64,000 nt of DNA, from the NCBI RefSeq assembly GCF_002095465.1, contig NZ_MLFP01000001.1:186001-250000 (forward strand). The letters run 5' to 3'. Below, one piece after another: positions 17,938 to 27,952 of the stretch (position 1 is its first letter; each line of letters starts with the position of its first letter). The notes below the pieces were generated by a model, which saw nothing but the letters and a program-made list of their open reading frames with translations, was not told the origin of the DNA and did not search any database. Both the position numbers and the translations under genes were made by a program. Source of the DNA: Pantoea rodasii (GTDB lineage Bacteria > Pseudomonadota > Gammaproteobacteria > Enterobacterales > Enterobacteriaceae).

Positions 17938-19680
17938 ATGAGCGTGGTGAGCAACGAATGGCGTAATGCGGCGCGAGGCGGTAAGCGCTTCCGTTTCAAC
18001 AGTGAAAAGCTGATCCTGGCACTGATGGTGCTGCTGATTGGTTTGCTGTCTGTCGCGCCGCTGCTGCGCCTGGTGTGGACGGCGATAGCGCCACAAGGCG
18101 TGCCGGATCTGGCGCGATTGACGCGCCTGATTGCCAGCGACCGCGTGCTGATTGCCAGCGGCAATACGTTGCTCATCGCCCTTAGCTCGACGCTGATTTC
18201 CGTACTGCTCGGCACTGCCGCCGCCTGGCTGGTGGCGCTGAGCGATCTGCGTGCCAAAACCGCGTGGGTGTTCGCGTTTATCCTGCCGCTGATGATTCCG
18301 CCGCAGGTTACGGCGCTCGCCTGGCTACAGGCGCTGGCACCGTCCAGCCCGTTAGCGCTGCTGTTTGGCTCGCTCGGCTTGCCGTGGTTTGCGCCCGGCG
18401 AGCAGCCGCTCTATTCGCTGAGCGGCATTGTGCTGCTGCTCGGCACACACAACGCGCCGCTGGTGTTTCTTACGGTACGCGCCGGTTTGCGTCGTTTACC
18501 GGCCGATTTAGTCGAAGCGGCACAGATCAGCGGGGCATCGCGGATGCGCGTGCTGTTCACCATTATTTTACCGCTGGCGCGCCCGGCGATTTTTGCCGGG
18601 GCCGCGCTGACCTTTGTCGCTGCCGCCGGTAACTTCGGTATTCAGGCGATGCTCGGCATTCCTGCCCGCGTGCCAACGCTGATCACGCTGGTCTATCAGC
18701 AGCTCAACAGCATTGGTCCCAGCGCCTTGCCGAACACTGCGGTTTACGCCCTGCTGATTGCGGTGATCACGCTGGCGGGCATGGCGGCCAGCGCCTGGCT
18801 CGGTGGTCGCCACGATGTGCGCGTCAACGGTGCGCCGCGCCTGTGGCAGCAATCATTGGGACGCGGTCGTGTGGCGATTGAAGGTGCGGCCTGGCTGTGG
18901 ATGGCACTGACGCTGTTGCTGCCGGTCAGCGCACTGCTGATCACCGCGCTCACCAGCGGATTTGGTCAGGCGCTCACCTGGCAAACCCTGACGCTGGAGA
19001 ACTTCCGCAGCGCACTGTGGGGCTATCCGGCGGTGCGCCATGCGTTTATGACCAGCCTCGGATTGACCTCGCTGGCGGCAATTATTTTGACGTCCACCGC
19101 GCTGTTCCTGGCGTATTTCCTCAGCTGGCGACGGACCAAACTGGTGCGCGGCCTGTTGCTGGCCAGTGAACTGACCTATGCCTTGCCGGGCATTGTCACC
19201 GGCGTGGCGGCGATGCTGTTCTTCCTGCGCCCGCTGCCGATTGTGAACGTCTCGCTGTATGGCACGGTGTGGATCATCCTTGCCGCGTATCTGGCGAACT
19301 TCCTCGCGCTGGTGCTGCGTCCGACGCTGGCGGGCTTCGCGCAGCTGGAACCAGCGCTGGACGAAGCCGCCCGCTTATGCGGTGCCAGCTTTATGCGCCG
19401 CATGCGCGATATTTTACTGCCGCTGGCCGCGCCTTCTGCGCTGGCGGGAACGGTGCTGGTGTTCCTCACCGCACTGAATGAAATCCAGGTTTCGGTATTG
19501 CTGGTGACCTCGCAAACCCAAACCATCGGACCCACCATCGTGTTCCTCGACGAAGGGGGATCCGCCTCGCTGGCGGCCGCGGTAGGCTGCCTGATGATTC
19601 TGGTCGTGTGTTTGCTGATGGGATTGGCAACGCGACTGGCGCGGCGTCTGCCGCAAGGGGTTTTACCATGGCAAGCTTAA
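17938..19680 (+). CDS. ABC transporter fused permease (two FbpB-like domains)
   Basis: A 580-residue inner-membrane protein with two homologous permease halves and about twelve membrane segments. Each half has an EAA loop that contacts the ATPase: EAAQISGASRMRVLFTIILP (about 200-219) and EAARLCGASFMRRMRDILLP (about 478-497). A single fused permease matches Fe3+-type importers of the FbpB/AfuB group. It begins 2 bases after the binding-protein stop. Its last 13 bases overlap the start of the MBL hydrolase gene, which suggests coupled translation. Confidence 0.92.
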   Translation: MSVVSNEWRNAARGGKRFRFNSEKLILALMVLLIGLLSVAPLLRLVWTAIAPQGVPDLARLTRLIASDRVLIASGNTLLIALSSTLISVLLGTAAAWLVALSDLRAKTAWVFAFILPLMIPPQVTALAWLQALAPSSPLALLFGSLGLPWFAPGEQPLYSLSGIVLLLGTHNAPLVFLTVRAGLRRLPADLVEAAQISGASRMRVLFTIILPLARPAIFAGAALTFVAAAGNFGIQAMLGIPARVPTLITLVYQQLNSIGPSALPNTAVYALLIAVITLAGMAASAWLGGRHDVRVNGAPRLWQQSLGRGRVAIEGAAWLWMALTLLLPVSALLITALTSGFGQALTWQTLTLENFRSALWGYPAVRHAFMTSLGLTSLAAIILTSTALFLAYFLSWRRTKLVRGLLLASELTYALPGIVTGVAAMLFFLRPLPIVNVSLYGTVWIILAAYLANFLALVLRPTLAGFAQLEPALDEAARLCGASFMRRMRDILLPLAAPSALAGTVLVFLTALNEIQVSVLLVTSQTQTIGPTIVFLDEGGSASLAAAVGCLMILVVCLLMGLATRLARRLPQGVLPWQA

Positions 19681-20642
19681 CGGTTATCAGCGGTGTGGGC
19701 GGCAAGTTGCCCGCGGCCTTTTTGGTCGAGATGGAAGGCTATCGCCTGTTGTGGGATCTCGGCGCCGGTCCACAACCCGGCGTGCGCCCGGATATCCGCG
19801 CCATTGGCCGCGTTGATGCGCTGTGTTTGACCCACTCACACGTTGATCACGCCGCCTCGCTGGACTGCTGGGCACAGATCGGCTCGCCGCCGGTGTACGC
19901 CACCGAACAGACCTGGTTGCAGTTAGGCAACGTGGCGATACCGATGTATGCGCGGCGTCTGCTGCCGTTGCGCGGCCAGAGCGCCATTGGCCCGTTGAAT
20001 GTGTTTACCGGACGCAGCGGTCATTCGCCGGGTTCGGTATGGTTCCATCTGCCGATTGCGGGTGGCATCACTTACATGGGCGACTGGAGCCGCGAAGCGC
20101 TGCTGCTGCCGTTTGACTGTCCACCGCAGGCGAAACTGTTGATCACCGATGCGTCCTACGGCGATCGCACGCAGCGTTTGTGCGATCAGATGGATGCGCT
20201 GGCGATTGCCGCCACTCACGGTGCAGTGATGGCGGTGCCGGAACACGGTCGCGGACCGGAAGTGGCTTTGCAGCTCACCGCGCGTGGTCTGGCGGTTCAG
20301 CTCTGCCCGCAAATTCGCAGCGAAGTCGCACAGCTGCTGGCGATGGACAAACTGCCCGCCACCACGGCGCTGGGATTAGTGCGTTTGTTGAAACAGCCGC
20401 AGCCGGAACAGTGGCGGCCTTCGGATGTGATTGTGGCCGCCGATGCGGTGGCCGACAGCGGTTTGGCGGCACAGCTTAGCGAGCAGCCTGACTTTAAGCT
20501 GATCTTCAGCAGTCACGTTGCGCCCGGCACGCGTGCAGCGGATTTATTAGCGCGTCAGCAGGCACGCTGGCTGCCGTGGAATGTTCATCCGCCGATCGAC
20601 GATCAACTGTGGTTGATCGAAAAACGGCGGCCCAGCGCGTGA
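19668..20642 (+). CDS. MBL-fold metallo-hydrolase linked to the ABC importer
   Basis: A 324-residue metallo-beta-lactamase-fold protein. LTHSHVDHAASLD is the zinc-binding HxHxDH motif, GRSGHSPGS carries the next histidine, and MGDWSRE provides the bridging aspartate. The second half (DASYGDRT, and SSHVAPGTRAADLL near the end) resembles beta-CASP-like arrangements, but I cannot assign it to nucleases. The start ATG 19668 overlaps the permease gene by 13 bases. Its place at the end of an import operon suggests it hydrolyses the imported compound or a derivative. The substrate is unknown. Confidence 0.85.
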   Translation: MASLTVISGVGGKLPAAFLVEMEGYRLLWDLGAGPQPGVRPDIRAIGRVDALCLTHSHVDHAASLDCWAQIGSPPVYATEQTWLQLGNVAIPMYARRLLPLRGQSAIGPLNVFTGRSGHSPGSVWFHLPIAGGITYMGDWSREALLLPFDCPPQAKLLITDASYGDRTQRLCDQMDALAIAATHGAVMAVPEHGRGPEVALQLTARGLAVQLCPQIRSEVAQLLAMDKLPATTALGLVRLLKQPQPEQWRPSDVIVAADAVADSGLAAQLSEQPDFKLIFSSHVAPGTRAADLLARQQARWLPWNVHPPIDDQLWLIEKRRPSA

Positions 20643-20794
20643 TCCCGGCTTTTGTAGCGGCGGCTGATTGCCCGATTTTAGCGGCGCGCGCCCCCCTGTG
20701 CTGGCAAGCGCATCTTCCTCTGCAATGCCATCTTGATAGCCCGCGCTTTCCTCATGAGCACCGTCAACGCAGCAGAATAAACTAAGTATCCCGC

Positions 20795-20821
20795 TGAACA
20801 ATTTCTCGCCACTGCCGATAA
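20795..20821 (+). promoter_or_regulatory. Possible sigma-28 (FliA) promoter of the PAS-GGDEF-EAL gene
   Basis: An exact GCCGATAA -10 (20814-20821) with a weak -35 (TGAACAAT, four of eight), about 130 bases before the ATG. The gap 20643-20951 also contains a small inverted repeat ATTAAGA/TCTTAAT at 20898-20915 and no gene. Confidence 0.4.
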
Positions 20822-20951
20822 CCTGACTACCAACTTTTGTTTGTGGACGATTAACGCTTGTCAGCGCTGCGCTTTTGCGTTTAAGTCTCCACATTGATTA
20901 AGAATTATCTTAATAAGCACCCAATACCAGGCCAGCAATAGGCGAATAACA

Positions 20952-23795
20952 ATGAATAATAACTCTGACGTCATGTACCGGCTATTGGTGCAGAGCGTGG
21001 TGGATTATGCCATTTACATGCTCAAACCCGACGGCACCGTAGCAAACTGGAATGCCGGGGCGCAGCGTGCCAAAGGCTATACGCCCGACGAAATTGTCGG
21101 CAAAAACTTTGCGCTGTTTTACAGCGAAGATGACCGTAAAAACGGTGCGCCACAGCGCGGACTTTCTGTGGCGACGGCGGTGGGGCGCTTCGAAACGGAA
21201 GGCTGGCGCTATCGTAAAGATGGCAGCGCCTTCTGGGCGCATGTGGTGATTGATGCGATTCGCGATGACTTCGGCGAACTGCTCGGCTTTGCCAAAATCA
21301 CCCGCGACTGCACGATTCAGCAGGAACAGCAGCGTAAACAACAGGAACAGGAGCAACGTTTCCGTTTATTAGTTGAAGGCGTAACGGACTATGCCATCTA
21401 CATGCTTGATCTCGACGGTAACGTCGAAAACTGGAATGCCGGCGCGCAGCGTGCCAAAGGCTATGTGGCCGAAGAGATCGTCGGCCAGAACTTCTCGCGT
21501 TTCTACAGTGCGCAGGATCGTAAAGATCATATCCCGGAAAAGAACCTCAGCACCGCGTTTAAAACCGGTCGCTTCGAGGATGAGGGCTGGCGTTATCGCA
21601 AAGACGGCAGTGCGTTCTGGGCACATGTGATCATTGATGCGATTCGTGATGATTCGCGCAAGCTGATTGGCTACGCCAAGATCACCCGCGACTGCACCGA
21701 GCAGCGCGAACTGCAGCGCAAGCAACAAGAATACGAGAAAACCTTCCGTCTGCTGGTGGAAGGCGTCACCGATTACGCCATCTATATGCTGGATCTGCAG
21801 GGCCGCGTGGTGAACTGGAATGCCGGAGCGCAGCGTGCCAAAGGTTATGTTTCCGACGAGATTGTCGGCCAGCATTTCTCGGTGTTTTACGGTTCGCAGG
21901 AGCGGCTGGCCAACACGCCGGAAGCCAACCTGGGCATCGCACTGAAAACCGGTCGCTTCGAGGATGAAGGCTGGCGCTATCGTAAAGATGGATCGGCGTT
22001 TTGGGCGCATGTGGTGATCGATGCTATCCACAATGAAGATGGCAAAATGATCGGCTTTGCTAAGATCACCCGCGATATCACTGAGCGTCGTGAGAATGAA
22101 CAGCAGCTGCTGCGTGCGCGCGATTTGGCGCAGGCACAGAGTGCCAAAATGTCCGAGCTGTCCGGCTTCCTTGACACCATCATCAGCAATATTCCTTCGT
22201 GCGTGATTGTGGAAGATGCCATCAGCCGCGAAATATTGATGGTGAACGAAAAAGCCGAGCAGCTGTTTGGTGTCAGTAAATCATTGATTATGCACAAGCG
22301 TCCGCACGAGTGTATGTCGGCGGAGCTGAGCGACTATTTCAACAGCTTGTCGGATATTGCACTGCGCAGTGAAGGCATCCATTCGCGTGAACAGCTGCTG
22401 CTGACGGCGGGCGGCGATCGTATTCTGCATACCCGCGCCACCACCATCAGCGGCAAAGATATGCGCCAGAACTACGTGATGCTGATTGTGGAAGATGTGA
22501 CGGATCAGCGTGAAGCCGATGCGCGCATTCACCATATGGCGCACCACGATAACCTTACCAGCCTGCCGAACCGTATTCTGTTCCGCCAGAAGTTGAGTGA
22601 GGCGCTGCGTCAGGATCACCAGCACCATGCGCTAAGCGCCACGCTCTGTCTCGATCTCGATAACTTCAAGAACGTGAACGATGCGCTGGGTCATCAGATT
22701 GGTGACGAACTGCTGCGCGTGGTGGCAAAACGCTTGCGCAGTGTGCTGCGCGACCATGACACGCTGGCACGTATTGGCGGCGACGAGTTTGCTATCGTGC
22801 TGCCGAATATCAACAACGCGCAGGAAGCGGCGGTGGTGGCACAGCGCCTGATTGAAGGAATTCGCCCGCCGATCAACGTGGAAGGGCACAACCTTTCCGT
22901 CGGCTTGAGCGTGGGCATCGCGTTGACGTCACAGGTCACTAACACGCCAGAGCATATGCTGCGCTGCGCGGATATGGCGTTGTACGAAGCCAAACGCAAC
23001 GGGCGCAACCGCTTTGAACACTTCACCATGGAAATGGATGATGTGGCGCGCAGTCGCCGCGTGATTGAAAACGATCTGCGTGATGCCATCACCGGGCGTC
23101 AGCTGAAGCTTTACTATCAGCCGATCACCAACGAAGAGGGCATTATCGGCTATGAAGCGCTGATGCGCTGGCACCATCCGGTGAAAGGCTTGATCATGCC
23201 GAATGATTTTATCCCGATTGCCGAAGAGACCGGGCTGATCCATATGCTGGGCGCTTACGCGCTGTATGAGGCCTGTCGCGAAGCACAGAGCTGGGGCACT
23301 GAGCAGTCGGTGTCGGTCAACCTGTCGCCGCTGCAGTTCAAGAACAGCTCGCTGGTGTCGGTGGTAGAAGGCGCGCTGCGTGAATCGGGGCTGGCTGCGC
23401 ATCGCCTCGAAGTGGAGATCACGGAATCGGTGCTGCTCGACGATACGCTGGGCAATATCCGCACCCTGCAAAGCCTGAAGGCGATTGGCGTGCAGATTGC
23501 GCTGGATGATTTCGGCACCGGCTATTCATCGCTCAGCTATTTGCGATCCTTCCCGTTCGACAAGATCAAAATCGACAAGTCGTTTATCAACGACATGGGC
23601 GACAGCCGTGAAGCCATGGCGATTATCCGTGCGATTACCGGCATGAGCCGCAGTCTGGATATTCAGATCACCGCAGAGGGCGTGGAGAGCAGCGAGCAAT
23701 TTATGAAGCTGCGTGAAGAGGGTTGTACGCTGTTCCAGGGTTACTACTTTGGACGTCCGCAACCTTCAGAACTGCGTCTGAAACAACTGGAGTAA
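20952..23795 (+). CDS. PAS(x4)-GGDEF-EAL c-di-GMP turnover protein
   Basis: A 947-residue soluble signalling protein. Three tandem, nearly identical PAS units cover residues 9-136, 137-264 and 265-392, each with DYAIYML, NWNAGAQRAKGY, GWRYRKDGSAFWAHV and KITRD. A fourth, unrelated PAS lies at about 405-520. GGDEF follows (LARIGGDEFAIV) with an RDHD inhibitory site exactly five residues before it, so product feedback is likely. The EAL domain keeps all catalytic positions: YEALMRW, VNLSPLQF, EITESVL, LDDFGTGYSS, KIDKSFI, TAEGVES and LFQGYYF. There are no membrane segments. Repeated PAS units could bind the same ligand cooperatively; the ligand is unknown. The ribosome site (AGGCG) is weak. Confidence 0.93.
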   Translation: MNNNSDVMYRLLVQSVVDYAIYMLKPDGTVANWNAGAQRAKGYTPDEIVGKNFALFYSEDDRKNGAPQRGLSVATAVGRFETEGWRYRKDGSAFWAHVVIDAIRDDFGELLGFAKITRDCTIQQEQQRKQQEQEQRFRLLVEGVTDYAIYMLDLDGNVENWNAGAQRAKGYVAEEIVGQNFSRFYSAQDRKDHIPEKNLSTAFKTGRFEDEGWRYRKDGSAFWAHVIIDAIRDDSRKLIGYAKITRDCTEQRELQRKQQEYEKTFRLLVEGVTDYAIYMLDLQGRVVNWNAGAQRAKGYVSDEIVGQHFSVFYGSQERLANTPEANLGIALKTGRFEDEGWRYRKDGSAFWAHVVIDAIHNEDGKMIGFAKITRDITERRENEQQLLRARDLAQAQSAKMSELSGFLDTIISNIPSCVIVEDAISREILMVNEKAEQLFGVSKSLIMHKRPHECMSAELSDYFNSLSDIALRSEGIHSREQLLLTAGGDRILHTRATTISGKDMRQNYVMLIVEDVTDQREADARIHHMAHHDNLTSLPNRILFRQKLSEALRQDHQHHALSATLCLDLDNFKNVNDALGHQIGDELLRVVAKRLRSVLRDHDTLARIGGDEFAIVLPNINNAQEAAVVAQRLIEGIRPPINVEGHNLSVGLSVGIALTSQVTNTPEHMLRCADMALYEAKRNGRNRFEHFTMEMDDVARSRRVIENDLRDAITGRQLKLYYQPITNEEGIIGYEALMRWHHPVKGLIMPNDFIPIAEETGLIHMLGAYALYEACREAQSWGTEQSVSVNLSPLQFKNSSLVSVVEGALRESGLAAHRLEVEITESVLLDDTLGNIRTLQSLKAIGVQIALDDFGTGYSSLSYLRSFPFDKIKIDKSFINDMGDSREAMAIIRAITGMSRSLDIQITAEGVESSEQFMKLREEGCTLFQGYYFGRPQPSELRLKQLE
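20976..22127 (+). repeat. Three tandem 384-base repeats encoding PAS domains
   Basis: Units at 20976-21359, 21360-21743 and 21744-22127, each exactly 128 codons. They start YRLLV or FRLLV and share long identical protein blocks. This is an in-gene duplication, prone to recombination and to assembly collapse. Confidence 0.85.
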
Positions 23796-23797
23796 GA

Positions 23798-23835
23798 AAT
23801 CGTCATAAATGGCGACGCTACAACGCAGGGGGCGC
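23798..23835. repeat. Extragenic palindromes of the GTAGCG family
   Basis: CGTCATAAATGGCGACGCTAC is a reverse-orientation member of the GTAGCGGCGC family, followed by GCGCAATTATGCGC, a small perfect hairpin. They lie between the convergent PAS-GGDEF-EAL and ftnA genes. Confidence 0.45.
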
Positions 23836-23895
23836 AATTATGCGCTGCGGGTCGTTTGTACGTTCGTCGCCATCTGAGCGCACGAATTTCAGCAT

Positions 23896-23921
23896 AAAAA
23901 AACGCCCGGCAATGCCGGGCG
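23896..23921 (-). terminator. Rho-independent terminator of ftnA
   Basis: CGCCCGGC and GCCGGGCG form a perfect 8-base stem around a 3-base loop. On the minus strand a run of seven T follows, directly downstream of ftnA. Confidence 0.88.
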
Positions 23922-23948
23922 TGTGCTGTTTGCTGTGTGTCATCTTTA

Positions 23949-24458
23949 TTATGACTGGCCGTGGCCTTCGACGTTCATGCGGCCCAGGTCTTTGTCCACC
24001 AGGAACAGGCCTTCGCCTTTGTTGCCGACCAGCGCCAGTTTATCCAGTACGGTTTTGAACAGCTTCTCTTCTTCATGCTGCTCAGCGACATACCACTGCA
24101 GGAAGTTGAAGGTTGAGTAATCCTGTGACATCAACGCGGTGTGCACCAGATCGTTGATGCGCTGCGTGATCAGCTGCTCGTGCTTCATCGCTTCTTCCAG
24201 CACATCATTCAGTGACGTCCAGCTAATGGCCGGTGCAGCAATGCTGCCCAGCACTGGCATGGCACCGGCATCGCTGACGTAATCGAACAGGCGCTGCATG
24301 TGCTCCATCTCTTCGCGAGAATGCGATTTCAGGAAAGAAGAAGCCCCTTCGAAACCTTTATCGCTGCACCATGCGCTCATCTGCAGATACAAGTTGGCTG
24401 AGAAGAATTCGAGGTTCAGTTGGTCGTTCAGGCGTGAGGTCATTTCAGCAGTTAACAT
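23949..24458 (-). CDS. ftnA: Non-haem ferritin
   Basis: A 169-residue four-helix ferritin, close in length to E. coli FtnA (165). Ferroxidase ligands are visible at LNLEFFSANLY (Glu17), SREEMEHMQRL (Glu/His on helix B) and AEQHEEEKLF on helix D. It forms a 24-subunit shell that oxidises and stores iron in the cytoplasm. The gene is monocistronic, with its own terminator downstream and a 238-base upstream gap shared with the divergent amidohydrolase gene. Confidence 0.95.
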   Translation of the reverse strand: MLTAEMTSRLNDQLNLEFFSANLYLQMSAWCSDKGFEGASSFLKSHSREEMEHMQRLFDYVSDAGAMPVLGSIAAPAISWTSLNDVLEEAMKHEQLITQRINDLVHTALMSQDYSTFNFLQWYVAEQHEEEKLFKTVLDKLALVGNKGEGLFLVDKDLGRMNVEGHGQS

Positions 24459-24696
24459 GGCTGAGTCCTTTTTAATTTGTCAGGTGAAGTACGGTGAATT
24501 ATGCATCAATCTATACTTTTTTGTGAAGGCTTTTTCGTAAAAAGGTTGAATTTATCTTATTGATTGTAAATGGAATTATTCCGCTTGTTGAATGCGAAGA
24601 GTTCTCAGTTTTGACTCATTTTCATTCACGCTGGATTGATTATAGCCGTGCATCGGCGGATGCTGGCGCTAGCCTTTACTTGTCAGGAGCTTAGCG

Positions 24697-25800
24697 GTGT
24701 CGAACGTTTTAAATCATTATCATTTTCTGCATGAAATCCCTGAACTGGGATTCCAGGAATTCAAAACCTCTGCTTATATCGCCGATCAGCTGGAACAGGC
24801 GGGGATTAAGGTCACGCGCGGGATTAACAACACTACCGGCATCGTGGCGGAAATTGACAGCGGCGTACCGGGTCCGGTGCTGGCGCTGCGTGCCGATATG
24901 GATGCGCTCGGCCATATCATTAACGGCGTGGCCTGTGCGCGTCATACCTGCGGTCACGATGGGCACTCTTCGGTGGTGCTCACCGCTGCACAGGAGCTGC
25001 TGAACGAGGGCGCGATCAAGCGCGGCAAGCTCAAGCTGCTGTTTCAGCCCGCGGAAGAACTCGGTGCTGGTGCGCTGTCGATGATTGAGGGCGGTGCGCT
25101 GGATGATGTCGAGATGATCCTCGGTTTCCACGTGCGTCCACTGGAAGAGTGCCACGTCGGCCAGGCCACGCCAGCGGTGTTGTATTCGGCGTGCAGCACG
25201 CTGGAAGCGACGATCAAAGGTGTGCCTGCGCATGCCGCGCGTCCGCATTTGGGCGTTAATGCGCTGGATGCCGCGGTGCAAGCGGTGCAGGCGGTCAACA
25301 GTATCCATCTGGCGCCCGGTCTGACCTGGAGCGTGAAAGCCACGCGCTTCCTGTGTGATGCCGGTGTCACCAACTCGGTGCCGGATGAGGCGCGCGTGGT
25401 GTGGGATCTGCGTTCGCAGGAGAACGCGCCGATGGAGGTGTTGAAACAGAAAGTGACGCAGGCGATTCAGCACAGCGTCGCTGCATTAGGCGCGAGCGCA
25501 GAAGTGGTGGTATTGAAAGAGATGCCGGCCGCGGAGATTCATGAAGAAGCGACGGCGGTGATCCGTGCGGCGATCGTCGATGTGCTGGGTGAAGAAGGGC
25601 TGCTGGACACCAAATCCACCCCAGGCAGTGAAGATTTCTTCTATTACCCGGTGAAAAATCCGCAGGTGAAAGCCGGTTTCTGGGGTTTAGGGACGAATCT
25701 GGTGCCGGGCCTGCATCACCCGGATATGCGTTTCGAGCTGAGTTCGCTGGAGATCGGGGTCAAGATCTTCAAGGCAGCGGTCGTACGCGTTTTAGGTTGA
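24697..25800 (+). CDS. M20 family metallopeptidase/amidohydrolase
   Basis: A 367-residue M20D-type amidohydrolase. ALRADMDAL and HTCGHDGHSSVVL carry the metal-binding Cys/His and Asp residues, QPAEELGAGA the catalytic glutamates, and PGSEDF the late metal ligand region. The insert with HAARPHLGVNALDAA is the dimerisation domain typical of HipO/AbgB-like N-acyl amino-acid hydrolases. It would cleave an N-acylated amino acid or aminoacyl conjugate in the cytoplasm; the substrate is unknown. The start is GTG 24697 preceded by CAGGAG. It stands alone, divergent from ftnA. Confidence 0.9.
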   Translation: MSNVLNHYHFLHEIPELGFQEFKTSAYIADQLEQAGIKVTRGINNTTGIVAEIDSGVPGPVLALRADMDALGHIINGVACARHTCGHDGHSSVVLTAAQELLNEGAIKRGKLKLLFQPAEELGAGALSMIEGGALDDVEMILGFHVRPLEECHVGQATPAVLYSACSTLEATIKGVPAHAARPHLGVNALDAAVQAVQAVNSIHLAPGLTWSVKATRFLCDAGVTNSVPDEARVVWDLRSQENAPMEVLKQKVTQAIQHSVAALGASAEVVVLKEMPAAEIHEEATAVIRAAIVDVLGEEGLLDTKSTPGSEDFFYYPVKNPQVKAGFWGLGTNLVPGLHHPDMRFELSSLEIGVKIFKAAVVRVLG

Positions 25801-25810
25801 TGGCGTTATT

Positions 25811-25872
25811 CCGCGCAATGGATTGCGCGGTTACGCCTCTGCACTCTGCTGTTGCGGCGCGATTCATCGCGC
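25811..25872. repeat. Two extragenic palindromes upstream of prfC
   Basis: CCGCGCAATGGATTGCGCGG (25811-25830) is a perfect-arm hairpin. GTTGCGGCGCGATTCATCGC (from 25851) is a member of the GTAGCGGCGC family. The gap 25801-26104 holds these and presumably the prfC promoter. Confidence 0.5.
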
Positions 25873-26104
25873 ATTATGGGTCTTTTCACGCTCATCCCAC
25901 GATTTCCCCGCCTGCCGAAATATTGTATGCTATGCCGCCTCAACGCTTACTGGATAACCGGACTGTTGCCAATGTAGATCGCACACATCTTGCTGTGAAC
26001 TGACGCCACTGCGTCGCCATTGGTTCCGTTATCCCCCGGCATTGCCCGGAACGATTTACTCGCAGCGCGCCGCCCGCGTGTTGCCCTTGAAGAAGAATTC
26101 ATAC

Positions 26105-27693
26105 ATGTCTATTGCTTCCTTTTTAGATGAAGTGGCGCGCGCCGTACGTTTGCGATCATCTCGCACCCGGATGCCGGTAAAACCACCATTACCGAAAAAG
26201 TGCTGCTGTTCGGGCAGGCGATCCAAACCGCCGGTACCGTCAAAGGCCGCGGCTCCAACCAGCATGCGAAATCTGACTGGATGGAGATGGAGAAACAACG
26301 TGGTATCTCCATCACCACCTCGGTGATGCAGTTCCCGTATCGCGACAGTCTCGTGAACCTGCTGGATACCCCAGGACACGAAGACTTCTCCGAAGATACC
26401 TATCGCACACTGACGGCGGTTGACTGCTGTTTGATGGTGATCGATGCCGCTAAAGGCGTTGAAGATCGTACCCGTAAGCTGATGGAAGTCACCCGTCTGC
26501 GCGATACGCCGATCATCACCTTTATGAACAAACTTGACCGTGATATCCGCGATCCGATGGAAGTGCTGGATGAGGTCGAGAGCGAGCTGAAAATCGCCTG
26601 TGCGCCGATCACCTGGCCGATTGGCTGCGGCAAACTGTTCAAAGGCGTGTATCACCTCTACAAAGATGAAACTTACCTGTATCAAACCGGTAAGGGCCAC
26701 ACCATTCAGGAAGTGCGCACTGTCAAAGGTCTGGCGAACCCAGAGCTGGATGCTGCCGTTGGTGAAGACCTGGCTCAGCAGCTGCGCGATGAGCTGGAAC
26801 TGGTGCAGGGCGCATCCAATGAGTTCGATCACGAGCTGTTCCTGAGCGGTGACCTCACGCCAGTGTTCTTCGGTACTGCATTGGGTAACTTTGGTGTCGA
26901 TCATATGCTCGATGGCCTGGTGGCCTGGGCACCGACGCCGATGCCGCGCAAGAGCGATACGCGTCTGGTAGAAGCCAAAGAAGAGAAGTTCAGCGGTTTC
27001 GTGTTTAAGATTCAGGCCAACATGGACCCGAAACACCGTGACCGCGTAGCCTTTATGCGTGTGGTTTCCGGCAAGTACGAAAAAGGCATGAAGCTGCGCC
27101 AGGTGCGTACCGGCAAAGACGTGGTGATCTCGGATGCGTTGACCTTTATGGCCGGCGACCGTTCGCACGTGGAAGAAGCCTTCCCAGGCGATATCATCGG
27201 TTTGCACAACCACGGCACCATCCAGATCGGCGACACCTTTACCCAGGGTGAAAACATGAAGTTCACCGGTATCCCGAACTTCGCGCCGGAGCTGTTCCGT
27301 CGTATTCGTCTGCGCGATCCGCTGAAGCAGAAACAGCTGCTCAAAGGGCTGGTTCAGCTGTCGGAAGAGGGCGCGGTGCAGGTGTTCCGTCCGGTACACA
27401 ACAACGATCTGATTGTGGGTGCGGTCGGTGTGCTGCAGTTTGAAGTGGTAGTGGCGCGTCTGAAAAGCGAATACAACGTTGAAGCGATTTATGAAGCGAT
27501 CAACGTCTCAACTGCACGCTGGGTTGAGTGCAGCGATGCGAAGAAATTCGACGATTTCCAACGCAAGAACGAAGTGAACCTGGCGCTGGATGGCGGTGAT
27601 AACCTCACTTACATCGCTCCGACCATGGTAAACCTCAACATCACGCAGGAACGCTATCCTGACGTGACGTTCCGCAAAACGCGCGAACATTAA
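26105..27693 (+). CDS. prfC: Peptide chain release factor RF3, apparent frameshift near N-terminus
   Basis: A translational GTPase that recycles RF1 and RF2 from the ribosome. The start [13 protein letters not shown] runs out of frame near 26140. Restoring one C gives [19 protein letters not shown], with the P-loop, after which the sequence matches E. coli RF3 to the end ([39 protein letters not shown], and C-terminal RYPDVTF). The corrected length is 529 residues, exactly that of E. coli RF3. The break is therefore most likely a sequence error. Neighbours (osmY, ytjA, yjjU, yjjV, deo) match the E. coli order. Confidence 0.93.
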
Positions 27694-27708
27694 TCCCGCC
27701 TCAAATCT

Positions 27709-27738
27709 GGGCCAGTGATTTTCACTGGCCCTGTTTTT
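27709..27738 (+). terminator. Rho-independent terminator of prfC
   Basis: GGGCCAGTGA and TCACTGGCCC form a perfect 10-base stem with a TTT loop, followed by TGTTTTT. Confidence 0.9.
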
Positions 27739-27952
27739 ATCCTACAGACTCCTCCTAATAGCGCTGCGTTTATCGCTTTTTAGCGAGATATCAACCACAA
27801 AAGCCAGCAAAACCTGTAATCCCTACTATGATTATCCAGTCGGACGAAAAAAGAGACCCTGTGTTTTCATTACGTCCATTAATGCAGCAACGCCGTTTGT
27901 TGCTGGCGCATTCGCGATTGCGGGTGAGATAACTGATAGAAGGATGATATCG

